Positions 37,812 to 46,896 of a DNA stretch of 64,000 nucleotides are shown piece by piece (within the stretch, counting starts at the first letter, position 1; the number at the start of each line of letters is the position of its first letter). The translations under genes and the position numbers were made by a program. The DNA lies in NCBI RefSeq assembly GCF_003337355.1, contig NZ_QPJW01000009.1:1-64000 (forward strand), in the 5' to 3' direction. The stretch comes from Fontibacillus phaseoli (GTDB taxonomy: Bacteria > Bacillota > Bacilli > Paenibacillales > Paenibacillaceae). The notes below the pieces were generated by a model. It worked only from the letters and a program-made list of their open reading frames with translations, made no database searches and had not been told where the DNA came from.

Positions 37812-38510
37812 TTATTCGAGACTTTCCGACCGGTCATAGAGTCCGGGAAGCTCGTTGAAAGTAGTGATCAGTATATCCGAACCGGCCAGCTCTTGGCCTT
37901 GTCCAAAACCGGCATAGGCGCAGCCGATCACGGTTTGTCCGTTCTTCTTGCCCGCTTCCACGTCCGAGGAGCGATCCCCAACCATCCAGGCACTGGAAAT
38001 GCCGTGGTTGTCCATCAGGAGACGGACAAGATCGACTTTGGAAGCAGTCAGATACTCGCCTGCACTGTAGACTGCTTCAAACAGCGGAGAGATCAAGTGG
38101 GTTTCGGCGACGCCCTTTACGTAATGCTCCAACCCGTTGCTTGCGACGAACAGCCTGACTCCCCGATCTCTCAACTGCTCCAGCGTTTCCTTGACGCCAG
38201 GATACAACTCCGTGGCGTATTGTTTAAGCCCTGCCAGTTCCAGTTCCAGGAGCAGTTCATCCGCCCGGCGGTGCACAGCTTCGCTACAGTCCGGGATCAC
38301 CTTTCTCCAGATGTCTTCGAGCAGCATTCCGAGACAGCTTAGCATCAATTCCTCGGGAGGCGTATCCCCGACATACAATTTCTCTTCTCTGAGCCGGTCA
38401 AACAACTCGTGATAAGCTGGAATGAGCAGTGTCTCCGTCTTGAAAAGAGTTCCGTCCATATCGAATATCATCGCTTCCGGTTTTTTAAGCTTAGCCTGGG
38501 TAGTCTCCAT
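37812..38510 (-). CDS. HAD-family phosphatase
   Basis: 232 residues. All four HAD motifs are present: nucleophile FDMDGTLF, FVASNG, the lysine in TASKVDL and the metal site VGDRSSDVEAGK. A helical cap (about 30-95) follows motif I, so it is a C1-cap enzyme of the phosphoglycolate-phosphatase/beta-phosphoglucomutase group. Substrate unknown. The ATG is preferred to a GTG two codons earlier that is only three bases from GGAAGG. Confidence 0.85.
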   Translation of the reverse strand: METTQAKLKKPEAMIFDMDGTLFKTETLLIPAYHELFDRLREEKLYVGDTPPEELMLSCLGMLLEDIWRKVIPDCSEAVHRRADELLLELELAGLKQYATELYPGVKETLEQLRDRGVRLFVASNGLEHYVKGVAETHLISPLFEAVYSAGEYLTASKVDLVRLLMDNHGISSAWMVGDRSSDVEAGKKNGQTVIGCAYAGFGQGQELAGSDILITTFNELPGLYDRSESLE

Positions 38511-38670
38511 CTCCACGTTCCTTCCTGTCTGTATTTATAGCCCATGATAAGCCAAACCCCTCCCCTTGTAAACCAGCCTGCGGGTTGGACGGGTTTGCCA
38601 TTTTTCAGAGTGTCCTTTACAATTACGTTGAATTACAAGCCAATGCAACCGTAGGAAGAAGGACGTAAAC

Positions 38671-39219
38671 ATGAGCAAAAAAATAGTAGCCATAGACATG
38701 GATGATACGATCTGCCATTTGATTCCGAAAGCGATCCAATATCACAATATGATGTATCCCGATCTCCCCTTGACCATGGAACAGATTGTCAGCTTTGACT
38801 TGAGCGGCATTTGGCATCCAAGCTGCTCGGACGATATTTTTTTCGGAAGACCGGGTTTATATGAAGAGCTGGAGCTCTTTGATGAATATACGGTCGATGA
38901 GGTGCAAAGAATGACTGCCGACTACGATGTCATTATCGTGACCGCGGCGCGTCCGTCTTCAGTTCCGGAAAAGTGGAGATGGCTGCAAATGCATCTGCCG
39001 TTCATCCCCTTCGAAAACTTTTTCGTCGCCAAGCGCAAATACCTGCTTGAATTCGATCTGTTGATCGACGACGGACCTCATAATCTGATCGCTGCCAAAG
39101 AAGCGGGCAAGCAGACGATTATGATTCCCCGTCCCTGGAACAGACCAGTCCAGCCGGACTTTATTTTAAAAGATTCCTGGAAGGGCATGAACGAACTGGT
39201 GCGGCATATCCTGACTTGA
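38671..39219 (+). CDS. 5'(3')-deoxyribonucleotidase-like HAD protein (NT5C type)
   Basis: 182 residues. IDMDDTICHLIPKA is the HAD nucleophile motif in the form typical of the NT5C/YorS group; IVTAARP and DLLIDDGPHNL are the remaining motifs. It probably removes phosphate from deoxynucleoside monophosphates. Ribosome site GGAAGAAGG. Divergent from the other HAD gene. Confidence 0.82.
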   Translation: MSKKIVAIDMDDTICHLIPKAIQYHNMMYPDLPLTMEQIVSFDLSGIWHPSCSDDIFFGRPGLYEELELFDEYTVDEVQRMTADYDVIIVTAARPSSVPEKWRWLQMHLPFIPFENFFVAKRKYLLEFDLLIDDGPHNLIAAKEAGKQTIMIPRPWNRPVQPDFILKDSWKGMNELVRHILT

Positions 39220-39251
39220 TTGCATGCCTGATATTATAAAATGTCGCGTTT

Positions 39252-41078
39252 TTACTTTTTGAAATGATATGGAACCGTGGTTACGATCAAATCTCTCCGG
39301 TACAGCAAAAAGGCGCGGATCAGCAAACTGGACTGGTTATGCAGGGCGTTATGCCACCGTTTTTTCGGAATGAATTGGGGAATCAGTACGGTCACCCGAA
39401 AATTCATTTCCTTCGCCTTATGCTCCACCGTATCGATAAACTTCGTCAGCGGCTGGATAATACTCCGGTATTGGGAAAACAGCGTGACCAGCCGGATTTC
39501 GGGGTGCCACTGGTTCCATTTCTCCTCGAATTGCTTCTCCGCCTCTTTATCAAATGCCACATACACCGCGATGATCTGATCCGGAGACAACGATTTCGCG
39601 TAATTTAGCGTATTTTCCACTACATGCGTAATCCCCGCTACTGGGATCACCATTACGTTCCCCTTGATCGCTAAAGGCGGTTCGCATGTAGTGATCCGCA
39701 ATTGATCTCCTACAGCTTCATAATGACGGTTGATTTTGTGGAAAACGTATACGATCGCCGGCAAAAAGATTAGCGCAGGCCAGACTTGCGTGAATTTCGT
39801 GATGAAGAAGATCATCATGACGGTAAAGCTGATTACAGCGCCGACCGCATTAATCGTTAATTTCAATCCCCAGCCTGACGGTTTTTCCCGACACCATTTC
39901 ACGAGCATACCGGTCTGCGCCAGCGTAAACGGTATAAATACGCCAACCGCATAGAGCGGAATTAAATGTTCCGTCTGTCCTTTAAAAACAATGATAAGCA
40001 GGATTGAGGCTACCGCCAAAAAAACGATCCCATTGGAATAACCGAGGCGGTCGCCCCGAACGGTGAACATTCGGGCGATATATTTGTCTTTCGCCAGATT
40101 CACGGCCAGCAGCGGAAACGCCGAATATCCCGTATTGGCGGCCAGCACCAGAATCATCGCGGTGATCCCTTGAATCGTGTAATACATGAAGCCCCGCCCG
40201 AATGTAGCCGAAGCGATCTGGGAAACGACGGTTTCCTCCGCTTTAGGCGAAATTCCGTAATAATAAGCCAGCCATACGATTCCCGTAAACAAAAGGGCCA
40301 GCAGCACGCCCATTGCAGCCAATGTTCTGGAGGCGTTCTTGGGAGCCGGGTCCTTGAAATTGGGAATAGCGTTTGAAATCGCCTCAACCCCGGTCAAGGC
40401 CGAACTCCCTGAGGCGAATGCCCGCAAGAGCAGGAACAGTGTAAGTCCGGCCACGGGCGTACCGATCGGGGAGTGCAGGTCGGCCGGGACTTCACCCACT
40501 GCAATTTGATAAAGCCCCGCTCCGATAGTGATAAATATGACAAGCACGAATAAGTAAACCGGATAAGCCAGAATAGAAGCCGATTCGGTGATTCCACGCA
40601 AATTAAGAACCGTGATAACCGCTACTAAAATACATGCAATGAGCACATTATAGGAATGCAGCGACGGAAAAGCCGAGGTGATGGCATCCGTACCCGCGGA
40701 AATGCTGACCGCGACGGTTAAAATGTAATCCACCAGCAGAGCACCGCCCGCTAAAAGCCCGGAGTTAACCCCTAAGTTTTCCTTGGAGACAACGTAGGCT
40801 CCTCCGCCATGCGGGTACGCATAAATTACTTGTCTGTAGGATAAAACGAGAGCTACAAGCAGCACCAGAATTCCCACGGCAATCGGGATGGAGTACCAGT
40901 AGGCAGCCGCGCCGATCGTCATCAAGACGAGCAGGATCTGCTCCGGTCCGTAGGCTACGGAGGACAAGGCATCCGATGAGAGGATGGCCAGGGCTTTCGT
41001 TTTGTTCAGTTTTTGTTCGCCGAGTGCGGTTGACTTCAGCGGCTGACCGATGAGCACTCTCTTGATTATCGAAAACAT
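39252..41078 (-). CDS. kimA: KimA-type potassium importer
   Basis: 608 residues, APC-superfamily permease. The start MFSIIKRVLIGQPLKSTALGEQKLNKTKALAILSSDALSSVAYG-type N-terminus (quoted in parts: GEQKLNK, SSDALSSVAYGPEQ) is characteristic of KimA (YdaO). About twelve membrane helices occupy residues 30-440 and a soluble C-terminal domain of about 150 residues follows. In B. subtilis KimA takes up K+ with protons and is inhibited by c-di-AMP. I chose the ATG behind GGTGGTG; the frame extends 13 codons upstream. The c-di-AMP riboswitch directly upstream fits this assignment. Confidence 0.92.
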   Translation of the reverse strand: MFSIIKRVLIGQPLKSTALGEQKLNKTKALAILSSDALSSVAYGPEQILLVLMTIGAAAYWYSIPIAVGILVLLVALVLSYRQVIYAYPHGGGAYVVSKENLGVNSGLLAGGALLVDYILTVAVSISAGTDAITSAFPSLHSYNVLIACILVAVITVLNLRGITESASILAYPVYLFVLVIFITIGAGLYQIAVGEVPADLHSPIGTPVAGLTLFLLLRAFASGSSALTGVEAISNAIPNFKDPAPKNASRTLAAMGVLLALLFTGIVWLAYYYGISPKAEETVVSQIASATFGRGFMYYTIQGITAMILVLAANTGYSAFPLLAVNLAKDKYIARMFTVRGDRLGYSNGIVFLAVASILLIIVFKGQTEHLIPLYAVGVFIPFTLAQTGMLVKWCREKPSGWGLKLTINAVGAVISFTVMMIFFITKFTQVWPALIFLPAIVYVFHKINRHYEAVGDQLRITTCEPPLAIKGNVMVIPVAGITHVVENTLNYAKSLSPDQIIAVYVAFDKEAEKQFEEKWNQWHPEIRLVTLFSQYRSIIQPLTKFIDTVEHKAKEMNFRVTVLIPQFIPKKRWHNALHNQSSLLIRAFLLYRRDLIVTTVPYHFKK

Positions 41079-41228
41079 AGCTGCAACACCACCGTACTTT
41101 ATTTTTTGCAAATACAAAGGCTGATTATGATTAAATAATTTTGGTAAATCGTCTTATCCATCTTTAACCCGAATCGGTAATTTGCGATATCAGGTTTTCA
41201 TAAAATGGTTTACAGGAGCTTCGGCAAA

Positions 41229-41279
41229 CTCCGTGGCTTTTTGCACAGCAAAAAACCACAGAGGTACGATCCCCTGCGG
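41229..41279 (-). terminator. expression platform of the kimA riboswitch
   Basis: On the minus strand CCGCAGGGG / CCTCTGTGG (41256-41279) is followed by TTTTTT (41250-41255), a classical terminator. A competing longer hairpin, CTCTGTGGTTTTTTGC with GCAAAAAGCCACGGAG (41229-41263), uses the terminator's second arm, so the two exclude one another. Confidence 0.75.
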
Positions 41280-41284
41280 TCCAT

Positions 41285-41500
41285 GATTGCATTACATGGG
41301 CACAGTATCATTCCTCTCTCGGACTACGCTTACGAGGTTAGCTGTCGGATTAGGGTGGCGAGAGTCACCCCTCCGCAGCATGTTCTGCAGAACATGCTGC
41401 GGATTCACCCCTTACCGTTCGTTTCGGCTGTTTTGCCTGGTACGCCCGGTATTCGGTTCCCCCGCTTTCCCGCGATACGGGAAATTCAGCGAATCAAGAA
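41285..41500 (-). promoter_or_regulatory. c-di-AMP riboswitch (ydaO/yuaA family) upstream of kimA
   Basis: On the minus strand the conserved core words are all present: GGGGGAACCGAAT, GGGGTGAATCC, GGGGTGACTCTCGCC, then AATCCGACAGCTAACCTCGTAAGCG, the family's hallmark. Ligand binding normally turns expression off, which limits potassium uptake when c-di-AMP is high. The variable stem between GGGGTGAATCC and GGGGTGACTC is a perfect 32-bp palindrome (41372-41403). Confidence 0.93.
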
Positions 41501-41711
41501 TTTAAAATCCAAGAGTGAATATTACGCCTGCTCTCATTTTCTGTAAATCGCGGAATTTGCCTCAAATCGCGTTTTTTTCGGGTATTCAAGAAGAATAAAA
41601 CGCTTACTTCCATCGCTTTCATTTATTATCATTCATTATTGCAGCCGGACACATGCGCAGCTTGAAATGGATCACAACAGTAATCATTTCTTACTTTGCT
41701 TACAGAAAAAA

Positions 41712-41748
41712 CAAAAAAAGACCGGCTTCCAAATATGGAAACCGGCCT
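41712..41748 (-). terminator. pdxK terminator
   Basis: AGGCCGGTTTCC / GGAAGCCGGTCT stem followed by TTTTTTT on the minus strand. It lies 29 bases beyond the pdxK stop. Confidence 0.9.
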
Positions 41749-41776
41749 GTCCGTGTACTATTTTTCAAACTTCGCC

Positions 41777-42592
41777 TTATTCGCCGTTCAAACGATACCC
41801 ACCATGAAATACCGGTCCCACATACTCGTTAAAGGCATAACCCGAAGAAATGGCTGCCGTAACAAATTTTTTCGCTTTGACCACGGCTTCTTTCACGGAT
41901 AAACCGTCAGCCAATCCTCCGGTAACCGCTGCGGCAAACGTACAGCCCGCTCCATGGTTATATGCCGGTTCGATCTTTTCCGTCTCCAGGACCGCAAATT
42001 CCTCACCGTCATAGAACAGGTCAATGGCCTTATCGCCTTCCAAAGCTTTTCCACCTTTAATGACTACGTTCGCGGCGCCGCGCTCATGAATGATTTTTGC
42101 GGCCTCTTTCATTTCATCGACGGAAGTAAGACGGCCCAAACCGGACAAGACGCCAGCTTCAAACAAATTCGGCGTAACGACCGTAGCGAGCGGAACCAAC
42201 AAATCGCGAATCGCATCGGCGCTCTCGGGATTCAACACTTCATCTTCGCCTTTGCAGACCATAACGGGGTCGATCACCACATTTTTCTGGTCATGCTGAC
42301 GGATGCATTTTTCCACAACTTCAATGATGGCCACGCTGCCCAGCATCCCCGTTTTCATCGCATCGACGGGCCCGCCGGCAAATACGGTTTTCAGTTGCTC
42401 GGCAACCAAAGCGGCATCCACCGGATAAACGCTGTGATGCCATCCGCGGTCCGGGTCCATCGTGACAATGGTCGTTAGTGCGCTAAGCCCGTATGTACCG
42501 TATTCTTCAAAAGTTTTCAAATCCGCCTGGATCCCCGCGCCTCCGCTGGAATCGCTACCGGCAATCGTTAATGTTTTCAGTATGGTTGACAT
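41777..42592 (-). CDS. pdxK: pyridoxine kinase (PdxK, ThiD-like)
   Basis: 271 residues of the ribokinase-like family. IAGSDSSGGAGIQADLKTF is the substrate-binding start shared with ThiD, and NHGAGCTFAAAVTGGLA holds the catalytic loop. The cysteine there and the overall match fit B. subtilis PdxK, which phosphorylates pyridoxine, pyridoxal and pyridoxamine, better than HMP kinase ThiD. Monocistronic with a terminator. Confidence 0.88.
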   Translation of the reverse strand: MSTILKTLTIAGSDSSGGAGIQADLKTFEEYGTYGLSALTTIVTMDPDRGWHHSVYPVDAALVAEQLKTVFAGGPVDAMKTGMLGSVAIIEVVEKCIRQHDQKNVVIDPVMVCKGEDEVLNPESADAIRDLLVPLATVVTPNLFEAGVLSGLGRLTSVDEMKEAAKIIHERGAANVVIKGGKALEGDKAIDLFYDGEEFAVLETEKIEPAYNHGAGCTFAAAVTGGLADGLSVKEAVVKAKKFVTAAISSGYAFNEYVGPVFHGGYRLNGE

Positions 42593-42707
42593 GGGTCATA
42601 CTCCTTTGCAACAAACTTAACAAGCTTCCGGCCTCTATTGTAGCATTATTTTCAGAAAGTCAGTGGATTATTTAACGGGATTTTTCATCGCCAAGTTTTA
42701 CTAGCCT

Positions 42708-43316
42708 TCACAGCCCCAATCCGTTTTCCAGCTTGCCCAGCGCTTCTTCAAGCAGCCCGGCAAAGTCCGCGTCCGGATTTTCGGCATAATGAAGCATTAC
42801 CGATATATTTACTCCCACAACGGCTCCGGCAAGCGTGCGTATCGTCAAATCGTCGGAATTGCGGCCGACTCGATTCGCCACCATTTCCGCTATCAGCTGC
42901 ATCATCTGGGTCATTCCGTTCACCGTTGCCGACCAAAGCTCCGGAATCGCGATCACGAGCTGATTTCGTTCCCGCATGGTCGTTAGTTCGTCTTCTGACA
43001 TTCTCGCAATTTCCGAAACCATGGCGTTTTTCAACGCTTGAAGCGGACTTAACCCGGAAGGCTGTTCTTCAAAAGCACGAATCAGCAGCGGGTCATAATT
43101 ATCGCGTGTCAACACATCTTCTTTCCCTGAAAAGTAACGAAAAAAAGTGCTGTACGAGATTTCCGCCGCTTCGGCAATCTGCTCCACCGTGGTTGCTTTG
43201 TACCCCTGCTCACGGAACAGCCTCATCGCGTGTTTTTGTACTTCTGCCATCGCTTTTGCTTTCTTGCGTTCGCGTAAACCTCCGCCAGGTTTGCTGTTTG
43301 TCGTTATGACGGCCAC
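42708..43316 (-). CDS. TetR-family regulator
   Basis: 202 residues. The N-terminal helix-turn-helix is KATTVEQIAEAAEISYSTFFRYFSGKEDVL (about 40-69); the C-terminal domain is helical with a LAGAVVGVNISVML stretch that may line a ligand pocket. GTG start behind GAATTGAG, a weak site. The nearest genes are pdxK and the PEP-synthase-like gene; the latter lies just upstream on the same strand, 57 bases away. Targets unknown. Confidence 0.85.
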   Translation of the reverse strand: MAVITTNSKPGGGLRERKKAKAMAEVQKHAMRLFREQGYKATTVEQIAEAAEISYSTFFRYFSGKEDVLTRDNYDPLLIRAFEEQPSGLSPLQALKNAMVSEIARMSEDELTTMRERNQLVIAIPELWSATVNGMTQMMQLIAEMVANRVGRNSDDLTIRTLAGAVVGVNISVMLHYAENPDADFAGLLEEALGKLENGLGL

Positions 43317-43373
43317 CTCAATTCGAATGAACTTTGATTCCTGATCTCTCGACCTTCCGTAGTTTACAGATTA

Positions 43374-45737
43374 TCACTCCGCAAGTATTTGGACAATGCC
43401 CCGCCCTCCGTCAACGAGGACCCGATCTCCTGTTTTCAGCTTGGAGGTGGCGCTCCCGCATCCCACTACGGCAGGGATCCCGAGTTCCCTCGCCACAATG
43501 GCCGCATGGGACAGCGGTGCACCGATGTCGGTAACAATCGCCGCGGCTTTGGGAAACAGTAGCGTCCATCCGATATTCATCGTAGAAGCCACCAATATTT
43601 CGCCGGGTTGCAATTGCTCCCCTTCATCCGGATGTCCAAGAACGCGAACGCTGCCTTGAATCCGGCCTGCAGCGCCGGCAAACCCCTTCAGGCTGTCCGA
43701 CTGATCATGAGTCAACGGCAACGATGCATCGAAATAATCACTTCTGCGAAACGGTTCCTCCGCCCAGGCAAAAGGGTCAAACCTTCCGCGGATCACGGAC
43801 GGAAATGTCGGCAGCGTCCGGTATTTGGCATAGGCTTCTTTCCGGGCAGACAGATGTTTCGCCGCAGGTAAAGATCCTCCTGACAGCCAAGCCAAAATTT
43901 CATCGATATACCAGAAGAAAATATCCTCACCTATTCCCGCCAATTCGCCAGCCTTCAGGGCGAACTGCCGGTTGACCCGAAAGGTTCTCGTCCATTCCGA
44001 TCGGACGGCTTCACGCAATTTCGGGCCTTCCGAGGCCGATGTCATTTTCCGGATCACCCGGGTTGCCGCTCGGGGATAGCTTTGCTCAAACCGCTCCCAA
44101 GTTTCTTTATTCTGATGATATCGACTCTTCAAGAGATGATCTCCATCCATCGGACTCGCCTTGGACTCGGCAATTTTTCCTTCCAGCCAAGCGGGGTCTT
44201 CTCCCGGTGCAGGGATCGACAATTCAAATTCATGCGGGCCGCGATGCCCGTATTTTTCAATATATTGCTCCTGGCTTAATTCCCCTTTCAGTACCTTGGA
44301 AATCCCTAAAAGCGGACCCAGGCTTTCCAGTTCGGAAGACCCGCTCCCGTATGATAAAAGATGATTCGCATCTTCCTCGCCCACAAGTTTGCCGAGCTTG
44401 ACTTGCAATTTTTCAAAGTTTTGCATTTGCCGCGAAGGAGCTTCGAGGGCATACCACATCGCATTCACGTTGTATGGCCAAAGTGTATGGTTCCATAAGT
44501 CAGCTAAATGTGCCCGGGTTTTGGCCATCGAGATTTCCTCGGTTACCCGCTCGCACCATGTCCGAGTTTCTTGCAGAAACTGCCCGGCATTCCGAACCGC
44601 TTCTTTGGTTTTTTTCAGATGATAGAAAAACTTGCCCCCCGTAACCCTAATTAATTCCCATCTTGAAAAAGGAAACAACGGCACCTCGATCTCCTCGGGA
44701 ATGTTTCCGAATACCCGGCTCATTTTACGCAACACCGTTTTCGGAGAGATTCCAAAAGCCGCAAACATGGAAAGCGGACGACTGATATTGGAGTACACTC
44801 TACCGCAAATATTTCCCGACATCACGTAATGGCCCGGAAGCAAACTGTGTTCCTCATCCAGCAAACGGAGGAGGGACCAGCTTAACGGAGTCATGACATC
44901 GGATATCGATTCGCCGACGTTCGTATTGATCCAAAGGTCATCGCTCGCCAAAGAATCGTTAATTTCGTACGAATCCCGGCTTCCTATACCTATCGTAGTA
45001 ATCGGCCGCGACTGCAAAATATAGATCTTTCCGTTCACGACAGCCCATTCGATATCCTGAGGATTTCCCAATTCGGCTTCCAATCTGGAGGCAAGCTTAT
45101 ATAGCCGGAGCGCATGTTTTTTGAATCCGACGGGGCCTGAATACTTCCCGCCGGGACGAATGAGCGAGAAGGCTTCAGCATTGCTTTCGCCGGACACCAA
45201 TTGCTCCCCCAACCCGTACACGAAATTCCCCTGCATCGTTTTTCTGCTGCCCGTAAGAGAATCGATGGTAAATAGAACGCCTGAAATTTCACTATCGATC
45301 ATGAGCTGCACTACTATGGCGATCCGGTGAGCGGAATCAACACCTTTGACGGAACTGTAAATTTGAACCCTTTCGGCCTGCGCGGAGAGATATACCGTTT
45401 GAATGGATCTTAAAATGTCTTCATCGGACTTGTTATTCAAAACGGTCTCGAATTCTCCGGCAAATGACGCCTCGGCCGAATCCTCGTTCAACCCTGAAGA
45501 TCGGACGGCAAATTTGGCGTTTTTGTGTTTCTTCCTAAGCAGGTTTATCCGGGATTGGATCCCGGCCCACGCCAGTTCGGTCAACCTTCCTTCTTCAAAC
45601 GCCGCTGGCAGAATTACAAACCCTTCCGGCACGGGATATCCCGCACAAAACATCATGGAGAGCATACCTCCTTTCCCTCCTGCCGCAGTCCTAAGCTCCG
45701 GACTCATTTCCCCGAAACCGATAACCATACCTTCCAT
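43374..45737 (-). CDS. PEP-synthase/rifampin-phosphotransferase-like protein
   Basis: 787 residues. N-terminal ATP-binding domain with GGKGGMLS (Lys22) and FAVRSSGLNEDSAEASFAGEFET (Arg79), then IEWAVVNGKIYILQSRPITT closing it, a long central region, and a C-terminal phosphohistidine domain with APLSHAAIVARELGIPAVVG (His744). Order and length fit rifampin phosphotransferase-like proteins; there is no C-terminal PEP/pyruvate barrel, so it is not a true PEP synthase. It presumably phosphorylates a small molecule via the histidine. It sits beside the biosynthetic cluster but beyond its terminator. Several in-frame ATGs lie near the start; I chose the third, behind GGGAGG. Confidence 0.75.
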   Translation of the reverse strand: MEGMVIGFGEMSPELRTAAGGKGGMLSMMFCAGYPVPEGFVILPAAFEEGRLTELAWAGIQSRINLLRKKHKNAKFAVRSSGLNEDSAEASFAGEFETVLNNKSDEDILRSIQTVYLSAQAERVQIYSSVKGVDSAHRIAIVVQLMIDSEISGVLFTIDSLTGSRKTMQGNFVYGLGEQLVSGESNAEAFSLIRPGGKYSGPVGFKKHALRLYKLASRLEAELGNPQDIEWAVVNGKIYILQSRPITTIGIGSRDSYEINDSLASDDLWINTNVGESISDVMTPLSWSLLRLLDEEHSLLPGHYVMSGNICGRVYSNISRPLSMFAAFGISPKTVLRKMSRVFGNIPEEIEVPLFPFSRWELIRVTGGKFFYHLKKTKEAVRNAGQFLQETRTWCERVTEEISMAKTRAHLADLWNHTLWPYNVNAMWYALEAPSRQMQNFEKLQVKLGKLVGEEDANHLLSYGSGSSELESLGPLLGISKVLKGELSQEQYIEKYGHRGPHEFELSIPAPGEDPAWLEGKIAESKASPMDGDHLLKSRYHQNKETWERFEQSYPRAATRVIRKMTSASEGPKLREAVRSEWTRTFRVNRQFALKAGELAGIGEDIFFWYIDEILAWLSGGSLPAAKHLSARKEAYAKYRTLPTFPSVIRGRFDPFAWAEEPFRRSDYFDASLPLTHDQSDSLKGFAGAAGRIQGSVRVLGHPDEGEQLQPGEILVASTMNIGWTLLFPKAAAIVTDIGAPLSHAAIVARELGIPAVVGCGSATSKLKTGDRVLVDGGRGIVQILAE

Positions 45738-45879
45738 CCCTCTCATTCCTCCCAAAAGTAAAGTTTGATTAAGTTTTTTCTTTTTCTCTAAAAAAAGAAA
45801 TTTAATATAATATGATACTAAGTTTCAAAATATACAATATTCCAAAATATTGTTTTCGTCAATCCATTCTTTTGCAATC

Positions 45880-45912
45880 AAAAAAGCAGTACCCCTTTAC
45901 AAGGAGCACTGC
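45880..45912 (-). terminator. terminator of the biosynthetic operon
   Basis: On the minus strand GCAGTGCTCCTT, a three-base loop and AAGGGGTACTGC form a 12-bp stem (three G-T pairs) followed by TTTTTT. It lies 19 bases beyond the last gene of the operon. Confidence 0.92.
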
Positions 45913-45930
45913 CGGATTTCGACAATATGA

Positions 45931-46896
45931 TTAATCTATAAGTTCGTTGTATAAGAATTTTAGAAACTTCATTTCCGACGCTTTAATCTGAGCAACCTTT
46001 TCCAGACAAGTCTCCCTTTTGTGGGGATCATCGCTTTTCCGGCCCAATCGGATCAGACATAGATTAAGGGACCTCCATAATTGCTTGATGTCCTCCATGA
46101 TTTCTCCGCCAGTGATAACCGATGTCTCCTTCATTTGTCCGAAACTTACGAAGCTCTCCCAGATCATCGGGCGCAATTTATGAAACACCATGATTGAAAT
46201 ATTGTTCCGGTCAACCCAGGATTTTCGCTCTACCTCGCTCCAGCCCGAACAAGTTTCAATATCACGCTCCAGTATTTCCAAAGCTTGTTTTCCACCGGGT
46301 ATATACGGTTTATCAAAGGAAATCCAGTTTCTTTCCGCAGCCATCGCCAGCTTATCGCCGAGCGGCCGGCTGCGATCATCAAAATGACTCCCGACGGAAA
46401 AATACAGCATTTCATTATTCATTACACTTGCGGCTTCAAGTTCCGCTGCCGCTACTTCACCGCAAAATTCCGCAATCGGATCAATTACCGCAAACTTTCC
46501 GGTCTGTTCGTTATAGTCATACACCAACACGCAATGCTTTGCATTTACGCTTTCAAACGTCAGGATATTGCGCGGGAAATAGAATAACCCGGACGCGTTA
46601 CATATGAACATTACACCATTGCCTTCACGAATTTCAGTGATTAAATCCGGAATCCGACCGATATCTGCCCGGATCGCCATCCCGTATAAACTGTCCATAT
46701 TATAATAATTGGGGGTTCTGCTTGTGATCAGCGTGTGTTGCTCATAATGGACGTTCCAGTAATTCGCCACAAACAAGCGATAATCCTGGCCGTGCATATT
46801 TAGCCAGGTAGCCATACACGATGCCGCGCATTCCAGCGGGCCAATGTTGACAAGCTCCGGTTTTGTCATTACTTTTACTTTGGCCGGATTAACCAT
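45931..46896 (-). CDS. BtrH-like acyltransferase candidate 1
   Basis: 321 residues, soluble. The first 180 residues resemble the BtrH N-terminal domain, a papain/C39-like fold: a cysteine near the N-terminus (ECAASC, Cys23 or Cys27), a histidine in NAKHCVLVYDY (His121) and an aspartate in FAVIDP (Asp139), in the order of a Cys-His-Asp triad. The rest is helical. BtrH moves an acyl group from a carrier protein to the amine of an aminoglycoside, so this protein may do the same in this cluster. It overlaps the Gfo/Idh gene by eight bases and is last in the operon. Confidence 0.65.
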   Translation of the reverse strand: MVNPAKVKVMTKPELVNIGPLECAASCMATWLNMHGQDYRLFVANYWNVHYEQHTLITSRTPNYYNMDSLYGMAIRADIGRIPDLITEIREGNGVMFICNASGLFYFPRNILTFESVNAKHCVLVYDYNEQTGKFAVIDPIAEFCGEVAAAELEAASVMNNEMLYFSVGSHFDDRSRPLGDKLAMAAERNWISFDKPYIPGGKQALEILERDIETCSGWSEVERKSWVDRNNISIMVFHKLRPMIWESFVSFGQMKETSVITGGEIMEDIKQLWRSLNLCLIRLGRKSDDPHKRETCLEKVAQIKASEMKFLKFLYNELID

